A DNA stretch of 64,000 nucleotides from Thermococcus barophilus MP (GCF_000151105.2 NC_014804.1:1240001-1304000), one strand, 5' to 3'; shown: positions 53,011-61,135, numbered from the stretch's first letter. Notes: generated by a model not told the origin, from the sequence alone. A program made the numbers and translations.

Positions 53011-53369
53011 CCCCTCAACCTCCTTAACTTGTTGATGTCCAAGCTTCCGTAATGTCTGTAGGCGTTAATTGTCAGTGCCATTGCCAAAGCTAAAACACAG
53101 ACTCCGATGACGATGCTCGTAAGCACTAAAGCTTGAGGAATTGGGCCAACCATTGGAGTACCTCTTAGTGTCTCATAACCGGTGTAGATCGGCGCAGTTG
53201 GAAGAACTCCGTTCTCCAAGCGGTAGCCAAGGCTTATTAGAAGCAAGTGAATTCCAGAGTCAATGATATTTAGTGCCAAGATCAGCTTGATGAGATTCCT
53301 TTTATAGAGAAACGCATAGATCCCCATGAAGATCAAGAGGAACGCGGTTATGAACTGAAACGGAATCAT
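53007..53369 (-). CDS. mbhG: Hydrogenase B, MrpC-type subunit
   Basis: 120 residues with three helices: AFLYKRNLIKLILALNIIDSGIHLLLISLGY and PQALVLTSIVIGVCVLALAMALTI are MrpC/NuoK-like. ATG 53369 overlaps the mbhF stop (ATGA) and follows GGAGGTGGAAGGG; the frame is open nine bases further up. Confidence 0.93.
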   Translation of the reverse strand: MIPFQFITAFLLIFMGIYAFLYKRNLIKLILALNIIDSGIHLLLISLGYRLENGVLPTAPIYTGYETLRGTPMVGPIPQALVLTSIVIGVCVLALAMALTINAYRHYGSLDINKLRRLRG

Positions 53370-53800
53370 CCCTTCCACCTCCTAAAGAGGGCTATTGCCA
53401 TCATTGCACTTACCAATCCTGTAAAGACCTTCAATCCTACAGCTAAGTTCATTATCGGGAGAAAACCAGCAGAGAGCAGTGTTCCCGGCTGACCGGCAAA
53501 GGCTATCCTATTGCGCCAGAGTATGTTGTAGAAGAAAGCTACACTTAACCCAAGCATTGCAGCCCCTAAGAAAGCCAAGCCGCCAAGCCCCTCAAGAGCT
53601 GAGTACAAGTTCTTGTCGTACCTCTTCTTGGCTTCATTCAACCCGAATGCAATAAGGAACAGTATTCCAGCACCAGCTATCGTGGCTCCTCCCTGGAAGC
53701 CACCACCCGGGGTGAGGTGACCGTGAGATACAACATAGGCTCCAAATATCCCAATGAGCGGAATCGTAGCTCTCGCCATCGTTTTAACAATCAATCCCAT
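53366..53800 (-). CDS. mbhF: Hydrogenase B, MrpB/MnhB-type subunit
   Basis: 144 residues starting at ATG 53800, preceded by [36 protein letters not shown] is the MnhB signature. Earlier in-frame ATG codons at 53812 and 53818 lie within the mbhE gene and are less likely. Confidence 0.9.
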   Translation of the reverse strand: MGLIVKTMARATIPLIGIFGAYVVSHGHLTPGGGFQGGATIAGAGILFLIAFGLNEAKKRYDKNLYSALEGLGGLAFLGAAMLGLSVAFFYNILWRNRIAFAGQPGTLLSAGFLPIMNLAVGLKVFTGLVSAMMAIALFRRWKG

Positions 53801-53801
53801 A

Positions 53802-54104
53802 TCATTCTCCATCCTCATCCCTCCTCCAGGGTCTGAGCAGTGCGACAGCGCCAGCTATAGCTGTAAAGAGAACAGTGGCTTCTCCAAGGGTATCATAACC
53901 TCTGTAGTCAAACACTATGTCAGTAACTATGTTTGTTCCACCAACTTCCTCAACGCCGTGCTCGATGTAATACTGATCAGTGTAGCGGTACTTCTGCCAG
54001 TCGCTACCGCCAAGACCAAATTTAAGTCCATACTGTGGGTTAGCTACTATTAAGAGCACACCAAGGATGAACAGCAAAGCCAAAGCTCCAAACGTTCTGT
54101 TCAT
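53802..54104 (-). CDS. mbhE: Hydrogenase B, MbhE subunit
   Basis: 100 residues: one N-terminal helix, a 35-residue loop (GLGGSDWQKYRYTDQYYIEHG), then [46 protein letters not shown] is the conserved MrpA C-terminal motif. The loop is longer than in the operon A copy. Confidence 0.9.
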   Translation of the reverse strand: MNRTFGALALLFILGVLLIVANPQYGLKFGLGGSDWQKYRYTDQYYIEHGVEEVGGTNIVTDIVFDYRGYDTLGEATVLFTAIAGAVALLRPWRRDEDGE

Positions 54105-54367
54105 GGCCCCTCACGCTCCCATCTCTCTGTTTTGGCTATTCCATACACAACTATTGCAGTAACAACCCCTGCACCAACCGCTGCCTCGGCTATCGCAACA
54201 TCTGGGGCATGGAGCATGTAGAACTCCAAGCTCAGCAGAAGGCTCATTGCTGCTGAAGCCAAAGCCGCTGAAAGCAAATCCCTAAAGCTGATTGTGAGGT
54301 ATGCAGCGATAAGTATTCCAATCAAAATTCCAAACTGAATGACCATGTCAACCGTGAGAACGTTCAT
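54101..54367 (-). CDS. mbhD: Hydrogenase B, MbhD subunit
   Basis: 88 residues with three helices and the motif [33 protein letters not shown]. Equivalent to part of the MrpA C-terminus. Overlaps both neighbours by four bases. Confidence 0.9.
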   Translation of the reverse strand: MNVLTVDMVIQFGILIGILIAAYLTISFRDLLSAALASAAMSLLLSLEFYMLHAPDVAIAEAAVGAGVVTAIVVYGIAKTERWEREGP

Positions 54368-54747
54368 TCTTCTCCACCTCTCTCCCTCTTGAGTTTTACT
54401 TCATAAGCATCAACAACAGCTCTCACAGGCTTTACACCGCTCAAATGGGCAGCCTTTGCAATTGCGTGAGCACCCGTCGGGTTGGTAAGCAGCAGTGCTA
54501 TCAATGCAACCAAGCTGTGAAGCGCCATCTGAAGATATTTCGGATCTCCGGTTATGTGGAGCTGATTCACTGCATGGACAATTACAGCAAGAACTGCAAA
54601 GATTGTTCCAAAGGTTGTGCACTTGGTTGCCCCGTGCAAGCGTGTATAAACGTCTGGGAATCTGTGAAGGGCAAAGCTACCGAGCAGGTTAAAGGTTATG
54701 TTGATACCGAGGAAAGCATAGATAATATACTCAACGATAGTTGTCAC
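54364..54747 (-). CDS. mbhC: Hydrogenase B, MrpG-type subunit
   Basis: 127 residues; SFALHRFPDVYTRLHGATKCTTFGTIFAVLA is the MrpG pattern, followed by TNPTGAHAIAKAAHLSG and a charged tail ending KRERGGEE, longer than in the operon A copy. Confidence 0.93.
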   Translation of the reverse strand: MTTIVEYIIYAFLGINITFNLLGSFALHRFPDVYTRLHGATKCTTFGTIFAVLAVIVHAVNQLHITGDPKYLQMALHSLVALIALLLTNPTGAHAIAKAAHLSGVKPVRAVVDAYEVKLKRERGGEE

Positions 54748-55007
54748 TTCAATCCCCCCTGGAGATATTTTGCTATAACAAGCGTCCCAATGTAGCTCAG
54801 CAAAGCATAGACAATTGCAATGTCAATGTAAATCACCCTGTCATATGCTGCACCAAGGAGAATCATCCCCGCAACTATCAGCGTATTCAGTGTGTCAACT
54901 CCAACAACTCTATCAGGAACAGTGGGTCCAAAGAGAACCCTCAGCACGCACAGAAATGCACCAATCATTATTATCAAAGCTGAATAAAAGAACTCAGGTG
55001 CAATCAT
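54744..55007 (-). CDS. mbhB: Hydrogenase B, MrpF-type subunit
   Basis: 87 residues, three helices; VLRVLFGPTVPDRVVGVDTLNTLIVAGMILL matches MrpF. ATG 55007 overlaps the mbhA stop (ATGA) and follows GAGGTTGGGGAG. The frame upstream to 55028 is within mbhA. Confidence 0.92.
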   Translation of the reverse strand: MIAPEFFYSALIIMIGAFLCVLRVLFGPTVPDRVVGVDTLNTLIVAGMILLGAAYDRVIYIDIAIVYALLSYIGTLVIAKYLQGGLK

Positions 55008-55504
55008 CTCCCCAACCTCCTCGCCCATTTTTCAAATGAGCCAGAAACAGGCTCCGAGCTTTTTGGCTCTTCCTCCTTCACATAAATCCAGTGAACATAG
55101 AGGGCTTTTTCTTCCGGACAGGCATCTATTGTGAGCGTTCCTGGGGTTAGGGTTATTGAGTTGCTTAGAATGGTGTACTGTGCATCGTTCTCAAGCTCAA
55201 CGGGGACCCTGACTATTCCTGGCCTTATCTTTCCTGTTATCACCCTATAAGCAACATCAAAGTTTGCTTTGACCATTCCCCAGAAAAGGGGCCCAATTGA
55301 GTAAACAATAAACTCAAGCAACCTTATCGGATTCAAAAACCTTGCAGTTTTTTCGCCTATGATGTTTTTTGTTGAATAAGCCACTATTGCAGAGAACATT
55401 ATACCTGCAACAACTTCTTCTGGGCTCCACAACATTCCCTTAGTCCCAGCCGTGAGTACCAACCAGAGCACGAATGACCATACAAATGCAGCAATGAAAC
55501 TCAT
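55004..55504 (-). CDS. mbhA: Hydrogenase B, MrpE-type subunit, first gene of operon
   Basis: 166 residues. The MrpE part reads KANFDVAYRVITGKIRPGIVRV and YTILSNSITLTPGTLTIDACPEEKALYVHWIYV. ATG 55504 follows GGTGAGAAAA; an ATG nine bases earlier lies on top of the ribosome site. A TATA-like AAACATATATTG (about 55562-55573, minus strand) precedes it. No perfect GTTn3AAC SurR site is visible here, unlike operon A. Confidence 0.93.
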   Translation of the reverse strand: MSFIAAFVWSFVLWLVLTAGTKGMLWSPEEVVAGIMFSAIVAYSTKNIIGEKTARFLNPIRLLEFIVYSIGPLFWGMVKANFDVAYRVITGKIRPGIVRVPVELENDAQYTILSNSITLTPGTLTIDACPEEKALYVHWIYVKEEEPKSSEPVSGSFEKWARRLGR

Positions 55505-55561
55505 TTTTCTCACCTCATCTCTTGATTTGCAACTTTCAATACTTAGTTTTCACTAAATCTC

Positions 55562-55573
55562 AATATATGTTTC
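55562..55573 (-). promoter_or_regulatory. Candidate promoter of hydrogenase operon B
   Basis: The minus strand reads AAACATATATTG about 60 bases before ATG 55504. The gap from here to 55790 is very A+T rich, has no convincing gene, and carries two ATGTATAC direct repeats (near 55688 and 55738) whose meaning is unknown. Confidence 0.4.
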
Positions 55574-55795
55574 GTTTATTGCTTTTAAAAGAGTTTTGGA
55601 AAGTCCCAAATTCACAATGGAGGTATAAAACGGCTCTTTTTAAACAAAAGATTCTCAACAAAAAGTTTGTAAAAATCAAGGGACGAATGTATACAAATTT
55701 GTTAATGCTTGCTTTTAGATAATTCCAAAATTTCCAATGTATACTTTTGACATAATCGACCCCTCTCAACACAATAGATGGGGTAAAATGCAAAC

Positions 55796-55844
55796 ATTTA
55801 TAAACCGTGAAGCATAGTGAAAGTGACGCTCTTCTAATGAGCGT
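55796..55844 (+). promoter_or_regulatory. TRAM-protein promoter and leader hairpin
   Basis: ATTTATAAA at 55796-55804 is a strong TATA box. With transcription starting near 55826-55830, the mRNA would begin with or inside a small hairpin: ACGCTC (55826-55831) pairs with GAGCGT (55839-55844) around a 7-base loop. The AGGAGAT ribosome site follows at 55858-55864. A 5'-terminal hairpin could protect the message. Confidence 0.5.
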
Positions 55845-55871
55845 TGAAATAGTTGAAAGGAGATATTGGAA

Positions 55872-56099
55872 ATGTATGGAGATAGATTTGGTGGAAATAG
55901 AGACAGATTTGGTGGAGTAGCCCCAGTTAAGGTCGGAGAAAGATATACTGTTAAAATCGAAAGTATAGGAAAGGGCGGAGACGGTATAGCCAGGATTAAG
56001 GGCTTTGTAGTGTTTGTTCCAAACACCAAGGTCGGTCAGGAAGTTGAGATTGTAATTAACTCTGTCAAGAGAAAGTTCGCTTTTGGAGAAGTTATTTGA
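55872..56099 (+). CDS. TRAM-domain RNA-binding protein
   Basis: A 75-residue protein that is essentially one TRAM domain: [56 protein letters not shown]. The N-terminus ([15 protein letters not shown]) is Gly/Arg-rich, like an RGG tail. Stand-alone TRAM proteins of archaea bind RNA and act as chaperones, some in cold response. ATG 55872 is preferred to a TTG at 55866 because of ribosome-site spacing. The strong promoter suggests abundant expression. Confidence 0.88.
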   Translation: MYGDRFGGNRDRFGGVAPVKVGERYTVKIESIGKGGDGIARIKGFVVFVPNTKVGQEVEIVINSVKRKFAFGEVI

Positions 56100-56111
56100 C
56101 TTCACATTCAT

Positions 56112-56140
56112 AGTCCAATTTTTGGACTTCAAACTTTTCT
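56112..56140 (+). terminator. Hairpin and T-rich terminator after the TRAM gene
   Basis: AGTCCAA (56112-56118) and TTGGACT (56122-56128) form a perfect 7-base stem with a 3-base loop, followed by CAAACTTTTCTTTTG. It lies 13 bases after the stop codon. Confidence 0.6.
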
Positions 56141-56208
56141 TTTGTTCTCAAGATATTTCACACATTCAGCCAATTAAGTTTTTAAAGCGCTAAGCTTAGC
56201 AATTTGCG

Positions 56209-57483
56209 ATGAGAGTTCACATTGAAACTTATGGATGCACGCGGAATAAAGCGGATGCAGAAATCATGGAAGCCCTCTTGGTTAATGCGGGTTATGAAAT
56301 AGTTGATTTGGATAGCGCAGACTATGTAATCGTGAACACCTGTGCCGTGAAAGACCCAACAGAAAATCATATGAGAAAGAGAATTAAAGAGCTCCTTGAT
56401 GCTGGCAAAAAGGTTATTGTTACCGGCTGTTTGCCTCACATCAACATTGAGGCAATAGATGAGAGGGTATCAGCAATCTTAGGAGTTAAGAGCATAAACA
56501 GAATTACCGAAGCTATTGAGCTTGCAGAAAGGGGAGTAAAGCTCGTTGATGTAGAGCAGAGGGGAATAGACAAGCTTGAACTTCCCAGAATGTGGAAGAG
56601 CAAAGTAGTCTTTGTTGTGCCAATTAGTGAGGGCTGTTTGAATGCGTGCACCTACTGTGCGACTCGCTTTGCAAGAGGAATTCTGAAGAGTTACTCCCCA
56701 GAAAAAATTGTCAGATGGGTCAAAGAGGCATTGGCCAAAGGTTATAAGGAGATACAGCTTTCAAGCGAAGATACCGGCTGCTATGGTTTTGATATTGGGA
56801 CAAACTTAGCTGAGCTTTTAGACGAGCTAACATCCATTGAAGGAGAGTTTAGAATTAGAGTCGGCATGATGAACCCAAATCATGTCATAAAGTTCCTTGA
56901 TGAGCTAATTGATGCCTACAAAGATGAAAAGATTTACAAATTCTTGCATTTGCCCGTTCAGAGTGGAGATAATGAAATTCTAAGGAAAATGGGCAGAACG
57001 TACACAGTTGAAGATTTTGAGACCATAGTTAAGGCTTTTAGGAAAGAGTTCCCAGAGCTGAACCTGAACACGGATATAATTGTTGGGTTCCCCGGAGAAA
57101 GCGAAGAGGCTTTCCAGAATACCGTTGAGCTCATAAAGAGGGTTAAGCCAGATAAGATAAACGTTTCAAGATTCTCTCCGAGACCCGGAACTTTAGCGGC
57201 AAGAATGCCAGATCAAATAGTTGGCTGGCGTGCTAAGGAGCGCTCCCGCTATCTCCACCGCTTGAGGTTAGCTATAAGCTATGAGATAAACCAGAAGTAT
57301 GTTGGAAGGGAACTCTTAGTTTTAACACACGGGGAAGGAAAGAAAGGAGGAGTTGAAGGCAGAACGATGAACTACAAGGAAATAATTTTGCCGGAGGCTC
57401 CAATTGGAGAATTCGTAAAAGTAAAAGTTACGAAGGCAACTGCAACGTATCTGATGGGAGAGCTTATTACCTCCTCTCTTTGA
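56209..57483 (+). CDS. tRNA t6A37 methylthiotransferase, archaeal MtaB/CDKAL1 type
   Basis: A 424-residue radical SAM enzyme that adds a methylthio group to t6A at tRNA position 37. The N-terminal cluster ligands are the cysteines in ETYGCTRNKAD (residue 9), VNTCAV (near 45) and VTGCLPH (near 74). The radical SAM motif CLNACTYCATRFARG has CxxxCxxC near residue 144. A C-terminal TRAM-like domain ends the chain (ELLVLTHGEGKKGGVEGRTMNYKEI). ATG 56209 closely follows a short A+T-rich leader. Confidence 0.92.
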   Translation: MRVHIETYGCTRNKADAEIMEALLVNAGYEIVDLDSADYVIVNTCAVKDPTENHMRKRIKELLDAGKKVIVTGCLPHINIEAIDERVSAILGVKSINRITEAIELAERGVKLVDVEQRGIDKLELPRMWKSKVVFVVPISEGCLNACTYCATRFARGILKSYSPEKIVRWVKEALAKGYKEIQLSSEDTGCYGFDIGTNLAELLDELTSIEGEFRIRVGMMNPNHVIKFLDELIDAYKDEKIYKFLHLPVQSGDNEILRKMGRTYTVEDFETIVKAFRKEFPELNLNTDIIVGFPGESEEAFQNTVELIKRVKPDKINVSRFSPRPGTLAARMPDQIVGWRAKERSRYLHRLRLAISYEINQKYVGRELLVLTHGEGKKGGVEGRTMNYKEIILPEAPIGEFVKVKVTKATATYLMGELITSSL

Positions 57484-57534
57484 AATACGAAAGCCGTATT
57501 AACTTTGGGAGATACTAATTCTGGAGAAGAAAAA

Positions 57535-57765
57535 ATGAAAAGTATATTGCTTATTCGAGGTTTTAGGGGATGTGAGAAATTTATTGACTACTATTTGAAA
57601 ATCCACAGCTTTCCCAAAGAAATTTTTCTTGTTGAGGGTGAATACAACATCATTGCAGAAATCGAGTATGAAGACTATGAGAGCTTCAAAAAGTTAGTTT
57701 CTGAACTCTGTAAGCTCCATGAGGTTTCAAAAATAACTATTCTAAATGTAAAGAACCTCTCCTAA
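57535..57765 (+). CDS. Stand-alone Lrp/AsnC-type ligand-binding domain protein
   Basis: A 76-residue protein resembling the RAM (Lrp effector-binding) domain without its DNA-binding half: FPKEIFLVEGEYNIIAEIEYEDYESFKKLVSELCKLHEVSKITILNV. Such stand-alone domains bind amino acids and may modify full-length Lrp partners. ATG 57535 follows GGAGAAG; the frame start at 57505 lacks a ribosome site. The family call is moderate. Confidence 0.55.
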   Translation: MKSILLIRGFRGCEKFIDYYLKIHSFPKEIFLVEGEYNIIAEIEYEDYESFKKLVSELCKLHEVSKITILNVKNLS

Positions 57766-57808
57766 ATTCCAGCAGTGTTCATGAATAACCCCAAACATTA
57801 GCACAAAA

Positions 57809-57852
57809 CTTATAAGTTATGTAAAGTAAACTTTACGTAAAGGAAGCTTTAC
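57809..57852 (+). promoter_or_regulatory. Promoter with two abutting palindromic operators
   Basis: ACTTATAAG (57809-57817) is the TATA box. It is followed by GTAAAGTAAACTTTAC (57821-57836) and at once by GTAAAGGAAGCTTTAC (57837-57852). Both are perfect GTAAAG-N4-CTTTAC inverted repeats, repeated in tandem with no gap (16-base period, about 1.5 helical turns). They cover the region between TATA and transcript start. The XRE-type regulator encoded two positions downstream is the obvious candidate for binding. Confidence 0.75.
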
Positions 57853-57865
57853 ATCGGTGATGTGA

Positions 57866-58336
57866 ATGAACGAGGCAATAGTTAATTTCATCATATGGGC
57901 TTTCTTGGCTACGGTGACAACGTTAATCCTGCTCCACCTTTCAAAAAGGGATGAGAAAAAGAAAACACTCATCCCTGCAATGCTTGTGATATTGACAATG
58001 GGCTATTTGATGGGCTACGCCGTCAGCAACGGCAACTTACCCCTTGCATTTTCCGTCTTTTTGGTTGGAGGTATCATGCTCAATCTCTACTATGCTTCAA
58101 TGAAGAGAAGAGGCTATGTGCTTGAAGACGAAAGAACTCTGAGAATCGAAGAGATTTCAGCAAGAAGAACCCTTCAAGTGTTTATGATTGGATTAGCATT
58201 TGCTGTGATATACCTCTCGGTAGCCCAGCAGAGAAATCCAGCGCTCAGAGATGCATTTATTCTGGCAGAAAGCTTACTTGTTTTCCTGTTTTTTACCCAT
58301 CTGGCATTTAAAATCTACTACAGCAGGGTGATGTAA
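57866..58336 (+). CDS. DUF2178 family membrane protein
   Basis: A 156-residue protein with four hydrophobic segments. Between helices two and three is RGYVLEDERTLRIEEISARRTLQVF, the DUF2178 signature. Members often sit next to small XRE regulators, as here, but their function is not known. GGTGATGT precedes the ATG. It is the first gene behind the double operator. Confidence 0.8.
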   Translation: MNEAIVNFIIWAFLATVTTLILLHLSKRDEKKKTLIPAMLVILTMGYLMGYAVSNGNLPLAFSVFLVGGIMLNLYYASMKRRGYVLEDERTLRIEEISARRTLQVFMIGLAFAVIYLSVAQQRNPALRDAFILAESLLVFLFFTHLAFKIYYSRVM

Positions 58337-58337
58337 A

Positions 58338-58535
58338 TTGAAAAACCGTCTGAGGGAGCTTAGAGAAGCAAGAGGATTAACTCAGGAGGAGCTGGCAAAG
58401 ATATTGGGAGTTACAAGGCAGACGATAATAGCGATTGAAAAAGGTAAGTACGATCCCTCATTAAGGTTAGCCTTCAAGATTGCAAGGTTCTTTGGGGTTA
58501 AGATCGAGGATATCTTCATCTATGAAGGTGATTGA
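58338..58535 (+). CDS. XRE-family HTH regulator (YozG-like)
   Basis: A 65-residue single helix-turn-helix protein: RELREARGLTQEELAKILGVTRQTIIAIEKGKYDPSLRLAFKIARFFGVKIEDIF. It starts at TTG 58338, one base after the previous stop, with GGTGATG as ribosome site. The tandem palindromes before the operon suggest autorepression, relieved by an unknown signal from the membrane partner. Confidence 0.9.
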   Translation: MKNRLRELREARGLTQEELAKILGVTRQTIIAIEKGKYDPSLRLAFKIARFFGVKIEDIFIYEGD

Positions 58536-58536
58536 G

Positions 58537-58719
58537 ATGTTTAGGAGCAAATACAGAGAAAGGGCTTGGTGGTCGATGTTTGTTGGACTTCTTTTTGCAT
58601 TTTCTGGTGCTTATGGGAAGTTCAAGCCCATGATCATTGTTGGAATACTGTTTGCGACCTTTGGAGTGATACTTCTTGAATATGATCGGAGGGTTTCACA
58701 TGACAGCGGTAAAAGTTGA
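58537..58719 (+). CDS. 60-residue two-helix membrane protein
   Basis: ATG 58537 follows GGTGATTGAG and lies next to the XRE stop. The chain has two hydrophobic helices (about residues 11-23 and 29-46; WWSMFVGLLFAFSGAYG and PMIIVGILFATFGVILL) and a polar tail. It overlaps the ABC ATPase start by 20 bases. No family is recognised; it is part of the regulator-exporter operon. Confidence 0.6.
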   Translation: MFRSKYRERAWWSMFVGLLFAFSGAYGKFKPMIIVGILFATFGVILLEYDRRVSHDSGKS

Positions 58720-59428
58720 AAACCTCGAAAAAGACTATGGGAAAGTTAAAGCCCTGAAGGGAATAAGCTTTGAAGTTAAGGAAGGAGAGATTTTCGGCTT
58801 GATTGGGCCTAACGGTGCTGGAAAGTCGACAACCCTCAAGATTTTGGCTACTCTTTTAGTCCCAACTGGAGGAAAAGCTGAGGTCTTCGGTTATGATGTT
58901 GTAAGCAAAGCGGATGAGGTCAGAAAGCTCATCAGCTACCTCCCAGAGGAAGCTGGGGCATACAAAAATCTCACCGGATATGAATACTTAGAGTTCATGG
59001 CAAAGCTTTATGCAAAGACTGGAAAAAGCATTGAAGAAATGCTGAAGCTTGGCGTCAAAATAGCGGGACTTGGGGAAAGAATTCACGACAAGGTTGCGAC
59101 TTATTCAAAAGGTATGACAAGAAAACTTCTGCTTGCGAGGGCTTTAATGGTCATGCCAAAGCTTGCCATTCTTGACGAGCCTGCAAGCGGTCTTGATATA
59201 ATAAACGCCTACGCAATCAGACAAACAATCAAAAGATTTGCCGAGGAAGGAGTTACATTTCTCATCTCCAGCCACAACATGCTCGAGGTTGAATTCCTGT
59301 GCGACAAGGTGGCTCTGATAAACAAAGGCGTCATCGTTGAGATTGGCACTCCCAAAGAGCTGAAAGAGAAGTACAACGCTGAAAACCTCGAAGAAGTCTT
59401 CATGAAAGCTGTGGGGGTGAAATTATGA
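58700..59428 (+). CDS. ABC transporter ATPase
   Basis: A 242-residue nucleotide-binding protein with Walker A GPNGAGKST near residue 38, a Q-loop region, the signature YSKGMTRKLLLARAL near 136 and Walker B LAILDEPASGLD near 156, followed by the His-loop SSHNML. It is of the NatA/exporter type. ATG 58700 follows GGAGGG; an earlier frame start at 58676 is inside the previous gene. It pairs with the permease through an ATGA overlap. Confidence 0.93.
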   Translation: MTAVKVENLEKDYGKVKALKGISFEVKEGEIFGLIGPNGAGKSTTLKILATLLVPTGGKAEVFGYDVVSKADEVRKLISYLPEEAGAYKNLTGYEYLEFMAKLYAKTGKSIEEMLKLGVKIAGLGERIHDKVATYSKGMTRKLLLARALMVMPKLAILDEPASGLDIINAYAIRQTIKRFAEEGVTFLISSHNMLEVEFLCDKVALINKGVIVEIGTPKELKEKYNAENLEEVFMKAVGVKL

Positions 59429-60714
59429 GCGACTTTTTTGTAATGGTCATAAAGGAGCTTAAAGACTTAATGAGGAACAAACAAATCATAGTCGGAATGA
59501 TAATCGTGCCGCTCATCCTTTTCCCAGCTTTAGGAAAGATGATAAGCTTTGGAATGAGCGAAGCAAAAGAAGAGACCAAAGTAATCCTCGTCAACTTTGA
59601 TGAAGGGAAATACGGCAATGTATTGATCAGTGCTTTAAGGGCAGCTCCAAACGTTACCGTAACGCTCATTGATGCCCAAACAGTGCAAGAAGCAATTCAG
59701 AAGGCTCAGGCAGAGGGATATAATGTCGTCGTGGTAATTCCAAAGGATTTCTCCAAAAACATTGAAGCAAACCAAAAGACGTATGTTGAGGTTTACGCTG
59801 TATTCAAAGGGATAAGTGCTGGAATCAAAGAAAGCGTAAGTGAAGGAAGAATTAACGCTGTTCTACAAGTCCTTAATGAGGAGCTGGCAAAGCTGAAGAT
59901 AAAAGAGGCAGTGAAAGGCAATCCAGAGGCTATACTGCACCCAATAGATGCAAAAAGCTACTCAGTGATTCAAGGGAGAATTGTAAATGTCCCTCCTTCA
60001 ATTGTATCTGGGATAATCTACTCTCAGGCATTCTCTATCCCGCTAGTGCTCTTCATAATGATAAGCTATGTTTCTCAGATGGCCGCAACAACAATGGCAG
60101 CTGAAAAAGAGAACAAAACACTTGAAACTCTGCTGACCTTACCTGTTAAGAGAATGACAATAATAACAGGTAAAATGGTGGGGACGGCAATAATTGCCCT
60201 CGTTGCGTCAATTGCTTACATGGTTGGTCTGAAATACTACATAAGCTCATTTACCCCCGAAAACATGACCCAAATTGGAATTACCCTGAAAGACCTTGGA
60301 CTTGAGATGACGCCCAAAGGAGCTCTGCTCTTCGGGATTTCACTGTTCCTGAGCATAGTTTTCGCCTTAAGCTTGGCAATGCTAATCTCAGTGTTTGCAG
60401 AGGACATAAGAAGCGCAAGCACAATGGTCAGCATGATCATGATGCCTCTCCTCTTCCCAATCTGGATTTTGATGTTCAAGGACATCTCAACTTTGCCACC
60501 AGCAGTAAAGTACTTCCTCTATGCAATCCCCTTCAGCCATCCAGTAATAGCTTCAAGAGCAGTCCTTTTGAAGCAGTATGCAATAGTTTACGCTGGAATA
60601 GCATATCTGCTCTTCATCAGCGGAGCAATGCTCTACATAACTGCAAAGTTCTTCTCAACGGAAAAGGTGCTTACGGCAAAGCTGAAGTGGGGGAAGAGAA
60701 AAAGAACTGAGTAG
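59425..60714 (+). CDS. ABC-2 type transporter permease
   Basis: A 429-residue permease of the NatB/ABC-2 type. One helix near the N-terminus (IIVGMIIVPLILFPALGKMI) is followed by a large outside domain (residues about 50-190) and five or six helices in the C-terminal half (FSIPLVLFIMISYVSQMAA ... FALSLAMLISVFAEDIRSA ... VYAGIAYLLFISGAMLYI). EKENKTLETLLTLPVKRMTII is the coupling helix region. With the ATPase it probably exports a compound, drug or ion; the substrate is unknown. Confidence 0.88.
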   Translation: MSDFFVMVIKELKDLMRNKQIIVGMIIVPLILFPALGKMISFGMSEAKEETKVILVNFDEGKYGNVLISALRAAPNVTVTLIDAQTVQEAIQKAQAEGYNVVVVIPKDFSKNIEANQKTYVEVYAVFKGISAGIKESVSEGRINAVLQVLNEELAKLKIKEAVKGNPEAILHPIDAKSYSVIQGRIVNVPPSIVSGIIYSQAFSIPLVLFIMISYVSQMAATTMAAEKENKTLETLLTLPVKRMTIITGKMVGTAIIALVASIAYMVGLKYYISSFTPENMTQIGITLKDLGLEMTPKGALLFGISLFLSIVFALSLAMLISVFAEDIRSASTMVSMIMMPLLFPIWILMFKDISTLPPAVKYFLYAIPFSHPVIASRAVLLKQYAIVYAGIAYLLFISGAMLYITAKFFSTEKVLTAKLKWGKRKRTE

Positions 60715-60727
60715 CTTTTTCCTCTTT

Positions 60728-61135
60728 TCACTCTATTGGAACTCCATCCTTCGTTCTTGGAGCCAGCCATTTCATAAGCCTTTGGGGATCTTTGGTTCTT
60801 ATCGTTATGGTTATTGGCCCCAGAGGGGATTCCTCGTTGAAGTTCACCTTTCCAGCATAAGCTACCTGCTTGTGGACTTTGATTATAATTTCCTCCCCAA
60901 AGTAGCCATCCTCAAGAAAAGCCCTCGCTGTGTCGAGAATAGCCTGTCCTCTAAAAAGCTCATATAGTCTTTGTAAAGCTTTTTTGTTCTTTGTTTTCCC
61001 AACTAAAACTATGTAATCGCCTTTATCAAATGCTTCAAACTCTAAGCCTGGAATTAAATTCAGCATAGCCTTCTTTACCTTCTCAATGTCCTCAGTGGGA
61101 TAAACATAAGCTTCAACTTCAACTTCTTCAAACAT
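60728..61135 (-). CDS. DUF54-family RNA-binding protein
   Basis: A 135-residue protein of the archaeal DUF54 (COG1325) family of RNA-binding domains. Characteristic stretches are [23 protein letters not shown] at the start, [15 protein letters not shown] in the middle and [12 protein letters not shown] near the end. Members are sometimes linked to the exosome, without proof. ATG 61135 follows GGTGAGAG; an ATG twelve bases earlier is also possible. Confidence 0.82.
   Translation of the reverse strand: MFEEVEVEAYVYPTEDIEKVKKAMLNLIPGLEFEAFDKGDYIVLVGKTKNKKALQRLYELFRGQAILDTARAFLEDGYFGEEIIIKVHKQVAYAGKVNFNEESPLGPITITIRTKDPQRLMKWLAPRTKDGVPIE

Noticed and set aside
55522-55722. Small plus-strand open frame in the gap before the TRAM gene
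   Set aside because: No ribosome site and no recognisable protein pattern; the region is A+T-rich promoter DNA.
55841-55860. Possible CRISPR repeat fragment (GTTGAAATAGTTGAAAG)
   Set aside because: Resembles the end of Thermococcales CRISPR repeats, but occurs once, has no spacers and is simply the leader of the TRAM gene.
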